Shown: one piece after another, positions 7,881-15,265 of the stretch
Layout: the number at the start of each line of letters is the position of its first letter
Numbering within the stretch: the first letter of the stretch is position 1
Assembly: GCA_947165725.1 (NCBI GenBank)
Contig: CAMVBL010000002.1
Span: forward strand, 1 to 44,604
Length of the DNA: 44,604 bases
Origin: an uncultured Caryophanales bacterium
GTDB taxonomy: Bacteria; Bacillota_I; Bacilli_A; RFN20; CAG-826
Direction: 5' to 3'
Notes under the pieces: generated by a model
Databases searched by the model: none
What the model was told of the DNA's origin: nothing
The model's input: only the letters and a program-made list of their open reading frames with translations
Translations under genes and position numbers: made by a program

Positions 7881-9044
7881 ATGAGAATTATCTATTTCAC
7901 AACAGCGTGCAAAAAAGAAGACTATGTGTCCTTCTCTAAGATGTGGGACTCTTCTTTAAATGCATCTATTCAAAATCTTCATAATCGTTTTATCCGTTCT
8001 TTAGCGTTGACCCACGAAGTGGAAGTCTTCTCAATGCGTCCTTTTTCTAGAAGATATTGCAAGCTTAAGAAACTAGATGCCGAAACAAAACAAGAAGGCA
8101 AAATTACTTGGCATTATTTGGAAATCAAAAGAAATAAACTTTTACGTTATTCAACAGTCACAAAACAGTGCAATAAAATCTTGAGCAAGATGAATCTTAA
8201 GGACTGCATCATCATTACTGATACACTTAATCCAAACGTCTTAAGAAATTCTACGAAGTTCGCTAAAAAGTATAATCTTCCAATTATCGGTGTTTGTAAT
8301 AACACACCAAGTAGTATCCATAACACTGGAAAGAGCTACGCTACTTCGATATTAAGCCTTGCAGAAAACTTATCTGGTTATATTACCTTAACTCAAGGTT
8401 TAAACACTTTATATAACACCTATAACAGGGCTAACTTATCATTTGAAGGTGTCTTAGATGATAACGCAGTTATAAATAAAGAAAACGAATATGGTGATTA
8501 TATATTCTTTAATGGCTCACTAGAACCAAATCATGGTATTGTGCAACTCATTCTAGCCTTTAGAGAATTAGATAATCCGAAACTTAAATTAATCATTTCT
8601 GGTTATTATCCAGATAACGAAACACTTATTAGAGTCATACACAATAATCAAAACGTTATCAATCTTGGAAACATTCCAAGCGATGAAGTTATCTCATTAG
8701 CGAGCCACTCTTTATTAAATGTTAATCCGTTGCCATTTACTGAAGACTTTGATAGATATTACGTTCCCGCTAACTTAGTGGATTATTTCAATAGCAATTC
8801 AATTGTGGTTTCCGTTAGAAACCGTCAATTTATGAAGTCATTTAAAGATGACGCTATATGGGTTGAGGATTGTGAAATCTATGACTTATTAAAAGGTCTT
8901 AAAGCCGGTCTTGCTTTAAGCAAAGAAAATAGAGCGGATATGATCAAGAAAGCTAACGCTGATGTCAATAAACTTTATTCTATGTCAGTTATTAACCGCA
9001 GAACTATTCTCTTTCTCAAGCAATTCTTGAAACAAAAAGAGTAA
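7881..9044 (+). CDS. Putative GT-B glycosyltransferase
   Basis: A 387-residue cytoplasmic protein with the two-half layout of GT4-like glycosyltransferases. The N-terminal half starts MRIIYFTTACKKED and includes FIRSLALTHEVEVFS. The C-terminal half opens with DYIFFNGSLEPNHGIVQLILAF, then KLKLIISGYYPDNE, VINLGNIPSDEVISLASHS and NVNPLPFTEDFDRYYVPANLVDYF, the last in the place of the nucleotide-sugar-binding E-x7-E region. The overall resemblance is clear, but donor and acceptor cannot be told. It stands alone, divergent from ung, behind a promoter and leader hairpin. No ribosome binding site is seen, though the start MRIIYFTT is typical of the fold. Confidence 0.75.
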   Translation: MRIIYFTTACKKEDYVSFSKMWDSSLNASIQNLHNRFIRSLALTHEVEVFSMRPFSRRYCKLKKLDAETKQEGKITWHYLEIKRNKLLRYSTVTKQCNKILSKMNLKDCIIITDTLNPNVLRNSTKFAKKYNLPIIGVCNNTPSSIHNTGKSYATSILSLAENLSGYITLTQGLNTLYNTYNRANLSFEGVLDDNAVINKENEYGDYIFFNGSLEPNHGIVQLILAFRELDNPKLKLIISGYYPDNETLIRVIHNNQNVINLGNIPSDEVISLASHSLLNVNPLPFTEDFDRYYVPANLVDYFNSNSIVVSVRNRQFMKSFKDDAIWVEDCEIYDLLKGLKAGLALSKENRADMIKKANADVNKLYSMSVINRRTILFLKQFLKQKE

Positions 9045-9070
9045 TTTGAAAAGACTTTTGCCCCTATTAT

Positions 9071-9099
9071 TTGCCTTTTAGACAAATATTTAATAAAAT
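9071..9099 (+). promoter_or_regulatory. Promoter of the XRE membrane protein gene
   Basis: TTGCCT (9071-9076) and TAAAAT (9094-9099) are separated by 17 bases. The ATG lies 12 bases after the -10, so the leader would be about 5-6 bases, too short for a normal ribosome binding site. Confidence 0.6.
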
Positions 9100-9111
9100 C
9101 ATTAACGATTT

Positions 9112-9732
9112 ATGGAAAACGATATTACTAACCAACAAGAACTATTAGCGAAAAATCTCGCTTACTATCGTAAGGCCAGCGGTCTCACCCAATTAGAGCT
9201 CGCGGATAAATTTAATTATTCCGATAAGTCTGTTTCTAAATGGGAAAGAGGCGAAGGCTTCCCTGATATTTTTGTTTTGAAATCACTCGCGGATTTCTAT
9301 GGCATCACTGTTGATGACTTCTATCAAAGTGAACATAAAGCCGTTAAGGTTAGTCAAAATAAGAAAAGAAAACAAACATACTTAAAGTTATTATCTATTG
9401 GTATTAACTGGTTAGTGACTGTTCTTACATTCTTCTTATTAAATACTTTATTAAGTAGATTCGCCCCAGATGCACCATTTGAATCTTGGTTAACATTCAT
9501 ATACGGCACATTAACAACTGGTATTATTCTTCTCGTTTGGGAATTCATCTATCACAATAGATTCTTAAGAATGATCGCTGCTTCCATTATTATTTGGACT
9601 GCTGCGTTATCTCTCTTCTTAACATTCTTAGTGGTTATGAACTTGCCACTTCCATTATTGTTCATTGTGGCTATCCCATTAGAAGTATTAGAAATCATTT
9701 GGTATCTATTTAGAAGAAATAGAAAGAAATAG
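9112..9732 (+). CDS. XRE-family HTH protein with membrane domain
   Basis: Residues 8-70 form a Cro/CI-type helix-turn-helix: LAKNLAYYRKASGLTQLELA, then YSDKSVSKWERGEGFPDI, then LKSLADFYGITVDDFYQ. After a short basic linker, about four transmembrane segments fill residues 87-200 (GINWLVTVLTFFLL, FIYGTLTTGIILLVW, MIAASIIIWTAALSLFL, LPLLFIVAIPLEVLEIIWYLF). This makes a membrane-tethered DNA-binding protein, a layout common in Firmicutes but with no known signal here. It has its own promoter with a very short leader and ends at a bidirectional terminator shared with the DegV gene. Confidence 0.85.
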   Translation: MENDITNQQELLAKNLAYYRKASGLTQLELADKFNYSDKSVSKWERGEGFPDIFVLKSLADFYGITVDDFYQSEHKAVKVSQNKKRKQTYLKLLSIGINWLVTVLTFFLLNTLLSRFAPDAPFESWLTFIYGTLTTGIILLVWEFIYHNRFLRMIAASIIIWTAALSLFLTFLVVMNLPLPLLFIVAIPLEVLEIIWYLFRRNRKK

Positions 9733-9739
9733 AAAGAAA

Positions 9740-9765
9740 AACTGGTTTGATGAACCAGTTTTTTT
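9740..9765. terminator. Bidirectional terminator between XRE and DegV genes
   Basis: AACTGGTT (9740-9747) pairs perfectly with AACCAGTT (9753-9760), loop TGATG. A T run follows on the plus strand and an A-rich run precedes it, giving T's on the minus strand. It serves both convergent genes. Confidence 0.9.
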
Positions 9766-9766
9766 C

Positions 9767-10621
9767 TTAATCTTCTGTTCCCCCATCATTGATGAAGAGG
9801 ATACCTAATGTTTGTGGACCACAGTGGCTGGTGATTGTTGCACCGGCATTAGTTTCATAGATGGTTTTAAATCCTCTTTCCTTAAGAGCGTCAATCGCCA
9901 CTGCGACCATTTCAGGTGTGGCTTGCGTATGAGTCACAAACGCCACTGATAAGTCAGGATTAGCGAATTGTTCTAAGGTGTCTTTACAATAGCCATTGAT
10001 AACTTGAGTTTTACGGCCAATGTACTTTTTAGCAGGTGCCATTTTACCATCACTAACGATGATTTGTGGTTTGATTCTTAAGATTGTAGCGCCAAAGCGT
10101 AACAAGCCAGAACATCTACCACCTTTATGTAAGTATTCAAGAGTTTGAATAACAAAGCTTGCTTGAACATAAGGGATACGGGCCTTAACTTTCTCCACGA
10201 TTTCTTGTGGTTTATAACCTTTGTCTCTTAACTTGCAAGCATAGATAGCAAGTAAGGCAATACCAGTAGATAAGCTTCTGGAGTCAATGACGTAAACGTT
10301 ATCGTATTTAGTGGCGGCTAGTTCAGCGTGTGAAAACGATGATGAGATTTCAGAACTTAATGAGATATGGATAATAGCATCATATCCTTTAGCCTTTAAA
10401 TTATCGAAATACTCACGATATTGGAAATCATTAATAGCGCTTGTCTTTGGTAAGATCTTTTCTTTGGCCACGAAGTCAAAGATATCTTGAGATGTGATAT
10501 CGCCATCTTTATAGGCTGTTTCGCCTAATAAGACAGTGAATGGAATCATTTCAAGATTGTATTGTTTAATTAATTCTTTAGAGAGGTCGACAGTAGATTC
10601 GACAGATATAGCAATTTTCAT
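9767..10621 (-). CDS. DegV family fatty-acid-binding protein (FakB-like)
   Basis: A 284-residue DegV/FakB protein. These bind a fatty acid and present it to the FakA kinase for phospholipid synthesis. Family marks are KIAISVESTVDLS at the start, LPKTSAIN near residue 57 (the Thr-Ser fatty-acid carboxylate site), IHISLSSEISSSF, YVIDSRSLSTG, the YLHKGGRCSG block and the C-terminal SHCGPQTLGILF. No FakA lies in the window. There is no Shine-Dalgarno. TAAAAT (10636-10631) is nine bases before the ATG, so the mRNA is probably near-leaderless. Confidence 0.93.
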   Translation of the reverse strand: MKIAISVESTVDLSKELIKQYNLEMIPFTVLLGETAYKDGDITSQDIFDFVAKEKILPKTSAINDFQYREYFDNLKAKGYDAIIHISLSSEISSSFSHAELAATKYDNVYVIDSRSLSTGIALLAIYACKLRDKGYKPQEIVEKVKARIPYVQASFVIQTLEYLHKGGRCSGLLRFGATILRIKPQIIVSDGKMAPAKKYIGRKTQVINGYCKDTLEQFANPDLSVAFVTHTQATPEMVAVAIDALKERGFKTIYETNAGATITSHCGPQTLGILFINDGGTED

Positions 10622-10697
10622 AACGCCTATATTTTATCAAAAATATTCTCAATGTCTACATTACGAGAAAAATGATACACGTGTAACGTGGTTTATA

Positions 10698-11711
10698 TTA
10701 CATTTCTATCGCTTTTTTGTCCGCTTCATCGAATTTTTTTAATAAATCTTCAACGGTGAGTTTTGCTTTTTCTTCACCTCTGACGTCAAAAATGATATGA
10801 CCAGTGTGGAACATGATTAATCTATTGCCATATGTCAGAGCATCTTTCATGTTGTGGGTAATCATTAATGTTGTCATTTGGTTTTCTTTAACGATTTTAT
10901 CTGTTAATTCCAAAACCTTTTTCGCTGTCTTTGGATCAAGAGCGGCAGTATGTTCATCTAATAAAAGAATTTGTTTTGTTAAGTCAAATTGACGAATCTT
11001 TTTATCAAATTCATCATAAGCTTTTGCTAGTGCTTCGCGTTTTTCTTTAAAGGATAAGGATTTATCTTTTCTAATAGAGGACTTATTAGCTTTATATTCC
11101 GCGAGCGCTGGTTTATAGACACTTTCAAATTCTTTTCTAGCGACTTCATGGTCTTTTTCACAGAATGTGATGTAGTCTTTCTTAACTGTCTTATGTGTTG
11201 GTTTATTACGCATTGTGGCCATTAACAATGTTAAAGCTTGTCTTTGACCACCACTCATAACACCAACTTTTTGATTAAGTCGATCTTCTAAACCTAAATC
11301 AAATCTCTTTAATTCACGAATGAATTCTTTTTTATGAGATTTTCTAAAGCCCCATAAGAATGGAGAATGTTTTCTACCACGTCTATAGGCAATTTCTAAA
11401 TTTTCAATAACGGACATTTCACCACATGTGCCCATCATTGGATCTTGGAAAACATGACCGAAATAAGCTGCACGTTCATGTTCATCCATCTTAGTGATAT
11501 CAACATTATTTAATAAGACTTGTCCTGAATCTGGTTTTAAAACACCAGTAAGGATATTCATCGTGGTACTTTTACCAGAACCATTACTACCGATGATAGT
11601 GACAAATTCACCACTTTCGATTTGTAAATTAACATGGTCTAAGGCCACTCGTAAGTCTTCTTTATTACCAGTGAGGTTGAATGTTTTAGTAACGTTTCTT
11701 AACTCTAACAT
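10698..11711 (-). CDS. ABC transporter ATPase (TrpZ-like, COG1101 type) with internal insertion
   Basis: Energising subunit of the importer formed with the next two genes. Walker A is GSNGSGKST (41-49), the Q-loop is around VFQDP (87-91), the signature MSGGQRQALTLL (152-163), Walker B ILLLDEHTAALDP (248-260) and the H-loop His at 286. In relatives the signature and Walker B are about 20 residues apart. Here a charged, helix-prone stretch of roughly 75 residues (about 170-246, rich in K/E, e.g. SFKEKREALAKAYDEFDKK) is inserted, raising the length to 337. All catalytic motifs remain. It lies two bases after the permease gene, with its GGAGG inside the permease end. Confidence 0.9.
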   Translation of the reverse strand: MLELRNVTKTFNLTGNKEDLRVALDHVNLQIESGEFVTIIGSNGSGKSTTMNILTGVLKPDSGQVLLNNVDITKMDEHERAAYFGHVFQDPMMGTCGEMSVIENLEIAYRRGRKHSPFLWGFRKSHKKEFIRELKRFDLGLEDRLNQKVGVMSGGQRQALTLLMATMRNKPTHKTVKKDYITFCEKDHEVARKEFESVYKPALAEYKANKSSIRKDKSLSFKEKREALAKAYDEFDKKIRQFDLTKQILLLDEHTAALDPKTAKKVLELTDKIVKENQMTTLMITHNMKDALTYGNRLIMFHTGHIIFDVRGEEKAKLTVEDLLKKFDEADKKAIEM

Positions 11712-11713
11712 AG

Positions 11714-12640
11714 TTATTCAGCCTCCTTTTTCTTTTTGGTGAATAGTTTTAATATTGCTTGCTTAATCATTGGTAAGCAAAGCGCTAAAGCAATTAAGAT
11801 AGCATATAGTAATTTAGTTAAGTCTGTTGGCATCTTGAATACTTGGGTCGCAAGCATGATGATAGCGAAATATAGTATTGAACCTAAACTAATGGATATG
11901 AGAGAGTTTTTAAATGATCTCTTACCAAATAGTGTTTCGCCTATAAGAATACTTGCTAAACCGACAACAAGATAGCCAGTGGCACCTTGAGCATTCATAC
12001 CACTATCGATTTGGGCAATAAGAGCGCCGGCAAGGCCGATAAGAGCGTTACTAATGGAAACACATATAATTGTGGTAACTGTAGTATTAATGCCTTGGGA
12101 TTTGGCCATTTTCTCATTGATACCGGTAGCACGTATGGCCATACCATATTCAGTACCAAAGAAGAAATAAGCAACCGCTAAGACAATAGCGACAATAACC
12201 GCGACCACCATGATTTGTTGCCAACCATGGAATATCTTTGGATCTAAAAAACCAAATATTGTTCTAGAGTTATCAATACCGTTAATTTCCGAAGCAAAGA
12301 TTCTACCATTGGCTAAACCAAATAATAATAAGGCAATAGAACCAGATGCAGTCATGGTAATAATACCACTTAATAGTTTAGGTATTTTAAGCACTCGATT
12401 TAAAAACCCAGTAATAAAGCCGCATACACCACCGGCAAGCATACCGACAAATGTCGCTATTATTGGAGGAACGTTTTTAGTAATCATCAAAGCGCAAGCT
12501 GCCCCACCAATTAATAAACTTCCTTCAGCGGTCATATCAGCGAAATCGAGTATCCTGAATGTTAAGAATACACCAAGGGCCAATAGACAGCATGGAAGAC
12601 CCATGCTTAATGTCAAACGTATTAGCTCAGTAATATCCAT
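11714..12640 (-). CDS. ABC transporter permease (TrpY-like, COG4120 type)
   Basis: A 308-residue integral membrane protein with about eight to nine transmembrane segments, related to the branched-chain amino acid type permeases. Typical stretches are FADMTAEGSLLIGGAACALM near the N-terminus and AIRATGINEKMAKSQGIN, the cytoplasmic coupling loop contacting the ATPase. VVGLASILIGETLFG follows. It sits between the substrate-binding lipoprotein gene and the ATPase gene with two-base gaps. Substrate is unproven; relatives include the streptococcal tryptophan importer. Confidence 0.9.
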   Translation of the reverse strand: MDITELIRLTLSMGLPCCLLALGVFLTFRILDFADMTAEGSLLIGGAACALMITKNVPPIIATFVGMLAGGVCGFITGFLNRVLKIPKLLSGIITMTASGSIALLLFGLANGRIFASEINGIDNSRTIFGFLDPKIFHGWQQIMVVAVIVAIVLAVAYFFFGTEYGMAIRATGINEKMAKSQGINTTVTTIICVSISNALIGLAGALIAQIDSGMNAQGATGYLVVGLASILIGETLFGKRSFKNSLISISLGSILYFAIIMLATQVFKMPTDLTKLLYAILIALALCLPMIKQAILKLFTKKKKEAE

Positions 12641-12642
12641 GT

Positions 12643-13623
12643 CTATTTAGCTTCTTTCCATGGGAATTCTGATGGTAAATCTTCTGCTTTGAAGCCGGCG
12701 GCTTCTAAATTTGCTTTATTAAATGTGTAAGAACATGTATCTGCAGTATTGAAGAAGACAGGAACATCTTTAACAGCGGTACCTTTTAAAATTTTAGTGG
12801 CTAATTCAGCGGTCTTAACACCTAAATCATAGTAGGAGATAGAAACAGTCACTTGACCACCATCAAGCATACCTTCTTCACCAACGATGACTAATGTTTT
12901 ATTTTGTCCTAAGCCGTCTTTGACTTTTGCCATATTACTAGCGACTGTGTTATCAGTTGGAATCCAAATCGCATCCACATCCGCGGCTAATTCAGCGATG
13001 TTTGTTTTGATGGTGAATTGGTCAACACATGTCTTTTCAACGACTTCTAAACCTTCAGCTTTAGCAACTTCTGAAGCCATTTGAGCTTGCACACGTGAAT
13101 TTTGTTCATTTGCGCAGTAGAAGATACCTAACTTTTTGGCATCTGGAATCATTTTCTTTGTTAATTTAATTTGATTGCCTAATGCTTCTTCTGGTTGAAG
13201 GTCACTTGTACCGGTAACGAAACCTTCTGGAGCATTATTGTCTTTTAATAAGCCCGCACCAACTGGATCTGTCACAGCAGTGAATAATAATGGAGTTGTA
13301 GAACCAATATTTTCTTGAGCTGCTTTTAAGGCTGTCGCACATGGAGTAGCAATCGCTAAATTGAGTTTGTGCTTTTTACTTGCCATACCTTTGGCTAATG
13401 TAGAGTTTGTAGCAGCGGTTGCTTTAGCGTTTTGAATATCAAATTTTAAATCGCCAAAGCCTGCATCTTTAAGACCTTGAATAAAGCCTTCTCTAGCATC
13501 GTCTAAGGCTGCGAATTCACCGAATTGGAGAATACCAATATCAGTGCTGTCATTGTTACAGCCTGTCATCATAAATGGTGTAAGCATAAGTGGTAAGAGC
13601 GTTAATAATTTTTCTTTTTTCAT
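12643..13623 (-). CDS. ABC transporter substrate-binding lipoprotein (TrpX-like, COG2984 type)
   Basis: A lipoprotein signal peptide with lipobox MMTGC (Cys near residue 22) is followed by a 300-residue type I periplasmic-binding fold: IGILQFGEFAALDDAREGFIQGL, FDIQNAKA, LAIATPCATALKAAQ, TPLLFTAVTDPVGAGL, KKLGIFYCANEQNS, DAIWIPTDNTV and VTVSISYYDLGVKTAELATKIL. This order matches the COG2984 family, which includes streptococcal TrpX. GGAGG lies nine bases before the ATG. It is the first gene of the three-gene importer operon and lies directly behind a structured leader that probably controls transcription. The ligand could be tryptophan or another small aromatic; this is inference. Confidence 0.9.
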   Translation of the reverse strand: MKKEKLLTLLPLMLTPFMMTGCNNDSTDIGILQFGEFAALDDAREGFIQGLKDAGFGDLKFDIQNAKATAATNSTLAKGMASKKHKLNLAIATPCATALKAAQENIGSTTPLLFTAVTDPVGAGLLKDNNAPEGFVTGTSDLQPEEALGNQIKLTKKMIPDAKKLGIFYCANEQNSRVQAQMASEVAKAEGLEVVEKTCVDQFTIKTNIAELAADVDAIWIPTDNTVASNMAKVKDGLGQNKTLVIVGEEGMLDGGQVTVSISYYDLGVKTAELATKILKGTAVKDVPVFFNTADTCSYTFNKANLEAAGFKAEDLPSEFPWKEAK

Positions 13624-13825
13624 TTTATTTGTCCTCCTTAATGAAATAAAAAATTGGTGTCCTATGTGGCACCAATTAATAATTCATTTTCTTTATTACC
13701 AGTGCCATTGATTAAGTCCTTGTAATCAATAACACCTTAATAGCTAAAAGGCCAAGATTATTGATTACCTCTTGGATAATAGTAGCTATAAAAGTAATAA
13801 AATGCTCTTTTCATAATTTTACTTG
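13624..13825 (-). promoter_or_regulatory. Structured leader of the ABC importer operon, candidate riboswitch of unassigned class
   Basis: On the minus strand, a promoter TTGCGC (13859-13854) with TAAACT (13837-13832, 16-base spacer) would start an RNA of about 200 bases. Visible helices in RNA order: a 5' hairpin (13824-13816 with 13803-13792). A two-tier hairpin follows: ATAGCT-type stem 13789-13783 with 13746-13740, then inner stem 13775-13770 with 13757-13752. Its 12-base loop contains GTAATCAATAA (13768-13758), which can pair over 11 bp with TTATTGATTAC (13732-13722) as a pseudoknot. That second strand can instead pair with TAATCAAT (13714-13707). An antiterminator helix (13707-13702 with 13672-13667) overlaps the terminator. 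It does not match T-box, TPP, purine or SAM consensus as I know them. Confidence 0.7.
13645..13677 (-). terminator. Intrinsic terminator in the importer leader
   Basis: AATTGGTG (13652-13659 on the plus strand) pairs perfectly with CACCAATT (13670-13677), and the minus-strand transcript continues TTTTTATTTC. It lies just upstream of the first gene's GGAGG. Its 5' RNA arm is shared with a competing helix to 13702-13707, so it looks like an attenuator. Confidence 0.75.
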
Positions 13826-13932
13826 GCTATAAGTTTAGCACTATCAATAAAATGCGCAACAAAAAAATTTATTTTCTTATCATCAACACTATGTTCATGT
13901 TTCATTTTAAAAAATATGTAAACACGCGTGAA

Positions 13933-14093
13933 ATGACTATTAAAGGAGAAAAAACTAAAACTGATGGTATTGTTCTATGTTTTGTAATTTCGCTCTTCCT
14001 GAAGGCGATTTCAAGATTGAAATCAGCAAACTTAAAAATGTTGAAGTTAATCAAATCAATGTCTTCACAAGTGCAAAGGTTGCTCTTAAATAA
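13933..14093 (+). pseudogene. Possible frameshifted gene remnant
   Basis: Two protein-like pieces lie in different frames. ATG at 13933 reads MTIKGEKTKTDGIVL. A second frame from about 13977 to the TAA at 14091 reads NFALPEGDFKIEISKL and ends TSAKVALK. Together they look like the last 50 or so residues of a beta-rich protein with a frameshift near 13975-13985. The piece is followed by the strong terminator at 14113. No family recognised. A frame open from 13852 reads across this region but loses protein-like composition. Evidence is composition only. Confidence 0.35.
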
Positions 14094-14112
14094 TTAGCAG
14101 CCCATAAAAAAG

Positions 14113-14143
14113 CAAAGCCAGGCGGAAGCCTGGCTTTGTTTTA
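14113..14143. terminator. Strong bidirectional terminator
   Basis: CAAAGCCAGGC (14113-14123) and GCCTGGCTTTG (14128-14138) form a perfect 11-bp stem with a GGAA loop. T's follow on the plus strand, and an A run before it gives T's on the minus strand, so it also ends the toxin-antitoxin transcript. Confidence 0.92.
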
Positions 14144-14422
14144 GCTTCGAAACAGTTCTGAGTGACTACCAACTCTAACTAGGTAGAGAATAATCTCTTT
14201 ATCATTGATTTGATAAATCAGTAAGAAATCAGGCTCAATATGGCACTCCCTTTTGCCCTCATACTCTCCGCTTAATTTGTGATCCTTATACTTTGGATCT
14301 AATTTTTTTCCATCGCTTAGTTGATCAACGATGTCAAAAAGCAAATCAATGTTCTTCCCTTGTTTGCTCGCTTTCTTAATGTCTTTCTTACAAGAATTGG
14401 TGATGATGATATCGTATTTCAC
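14141..14422 (-). CDS. yafQ: YafQ-family mRNA interferase toxin
   Basis: A 93-residue RelE-superfamily toxin that cleaves mRNA in the ribosome, by family knowledge. It matches the YafQ branch: KYKDHKLSGEYEGKRECHIEPDFLLIY at about residues 45-70, and LYLVRVGSHSELF at the C-terminus. The histidines of DHKL and CHIEPD, the Asp of EPD and the His of GSHSELF are the positions used for catalysis in YafQ, and all are present, so the toxin looks intact. Its ATG overlaps the antitoxin stop (ATGA), the usual arrangement. Confidence 0.93.
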   Translation of the reverse strand: MKYDIIITNSCKKDIKKASKQGKNIDLLFDIVDQLSDGKKLDPKYKDHKLSGEYEGKRECHIEPDFLLIYQINDKEIILYLVRVGSHSELFRS

Positions 14423-14682
14423 ACTTTTAGATCCTTTCTGAGCTCAGCAGCGCTAGAATACTTCTTAGCCTTTGCCTTCCCAGAAGAAATATCATCAACT
14501 TCTTTAAATGCTTTAAGTGTTTCATCATTGGGTATTTCTAAGGAAAAAGGTATGCTTTTGGTTCTAACAACCGCTTTTAAAAATATAGTCATGGCAGCCG
14601 TCATGCTTACCCCTAACGCATCGAAGATCATTTCTGATTGCTTCTTTAATCCATCATCTACCCTAATGTTTATCGTAGCCAT
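14419..14682 (-). CDS. dinJ: DinJ/RelB-family antitoxin
   Basis: An 87-residue ribbon-helix-helix antitoxin. The N-terminal MATINIRVDDGLKKQSEMIF and DALGVSMTAAMTIFLKAVV are the DNA-binding RHH strands and helices. The C-terminal half, ending KYSSAAELRKDL, wraps the toxin. It should bind its own promoter and neutralise the YafQ toxin encoded just downstream. AGGA lies ten bases before the ATG behind a consensus promoter. Confidence 0.93.
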   Translation of the reverse strand: MATINIRVDDGLKKQSEMIFDALGVSMTAAMTIFLKAVVRTKSIPFSLEIPNDETLKAFKEVDDISSGKAKAKKYSSAAELRKDLKV

Positions 14683-14701
14683 TTATATTTTCCTCATTAT
14701 C

Positions 14702-14730
14702 ATTATAGATTCTTATACACACATTGTAAA
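14702..14730 (-). promoter_or_regulatory. Promoter of the dinJ-yafQ operon
   Basis: On the minus strand, TTTACA (14730-14725) and TATAAT (14707-14702) are separated by exactly 17 bases. The region is expected to contain the RHH operator; no clean palindrome is obvious. Confidence 0.8.
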
Positions 14731-14793
14731 GCGTTTTGCATTACACATATTTGAAAAATTAAAAGCCATCTTTCGATGACTATTTGTGCATTT

Positions 14794-15187
14794 TGGTGGA
14801 GCCGAGGAGAATTGAACTCCTGTCCCAAGAAGGCTCTTCAATAACGTCTACAGTTTAGACGATATTAAGATTTAACACGCTTTCGTATATCGACTCACTA
14901 GGACGTGCGAGATAAACGGAATTTCGGCGCTAGTAACTTATCGACTCTAGACACCTATCCTTTTGGTATGACACCCTACCCAAGCGTGAAAGGATAAAAC
15001 CTTGGGGGATGCTCTGCCCGGCGCCATGCGTCGGACCCTATGTCGGGAGCTAAATTAAGCTAAGCAGAGTTGTTGAGCTCTTGGAGCTCTCATATAACTG
15101 TTGTCAGTTATTTTTGTTTTGATGATAACGTCATCACTCGACTGCAGTTAGAGCCTAACCATTCCTGGTCGAAACCAATACGACCCC
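14794..15187 (-). ncRNA. ssrA: tmRNA (ssrA)
   Basis: The 5' end GGGGTCGTATTGGTTTCGAC and the 3' end GAGTTCAATTCTCC...GGCTCCACCA are the hallmark tRNA-like ends. GGGGTCG pairs with CGGCTCC as the acceptor stem, a TTCAATTC T-loop is present and CCA is encoded. Length is about 394 bases. The only long open tag frame in the expected place passes through KTKITDNSYMRAPRAQQLCLA to a TAA at about 15058. The resume codon is uncertain and the end is CLA rather than the common LAA. tmRNA with SmpB rescues stalled ribosomes. A TTGACA promoter lies upstream. Confidence 0.95.
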
Positions 15188-15197
15188 ATGTGCGTAT

Positions 15198-15226
15198 ATT
15201 ATTGCAAACAAAAAGGATGCTGTCAA
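15198..15226 (-). promoter_or_regulatory. ssrA promoter, overlapping the upstream terminator
   Basis: On the minus strand, TTGACA (15226-15221) and AATAAT (15203-15198) have a 17-base spacer and lie 10 bases before the mature tmRNA 5' end. The -35 box is made of loop and 3'-arm bases of the terminator at 15215-15238. Confidence 0.65.
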
Positions 15227-15238
15227 ACGACAACACCC
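15206..15238 (-). terminator. Terminator of the GH3/membrane-protein operon
   Basis: On the minus strand, GGGTGTTGTC (15238-15229) pairs with GACAGCATCC (15224-15215) over 10 bp with two wobbles and loop GTTT, followed by TTTTTGTTT. It ends transcription coming from 19728 to 15266. Confidence 0.88.
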
Positions 15239-15265
15239 TGTTTTGTAAGATTGTTAATCTAGCGA

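Noticed and set aside
12210..12650. A 146-codon open frame on the plus strand opposite the importer permease
   Set aside because: It lies wholly antisense to a clear permease, has no ribosome site and its composition mirrors the membrane-protein codons.
13624..13825. T-box leader for tryptophan
   Set aside because: The long specifier stem and the conserved T-box antiterminator sequence are not visible, although TrpXYZ genes in other Firmicutes can be T-box controlled.
13852..14097. A continuous 81-codon frame next to the importer promoter
   Set aside because: It begins inside the opposite promoter, and its second half loses protein character while another frame gains it; treated as a broken remnant instead.
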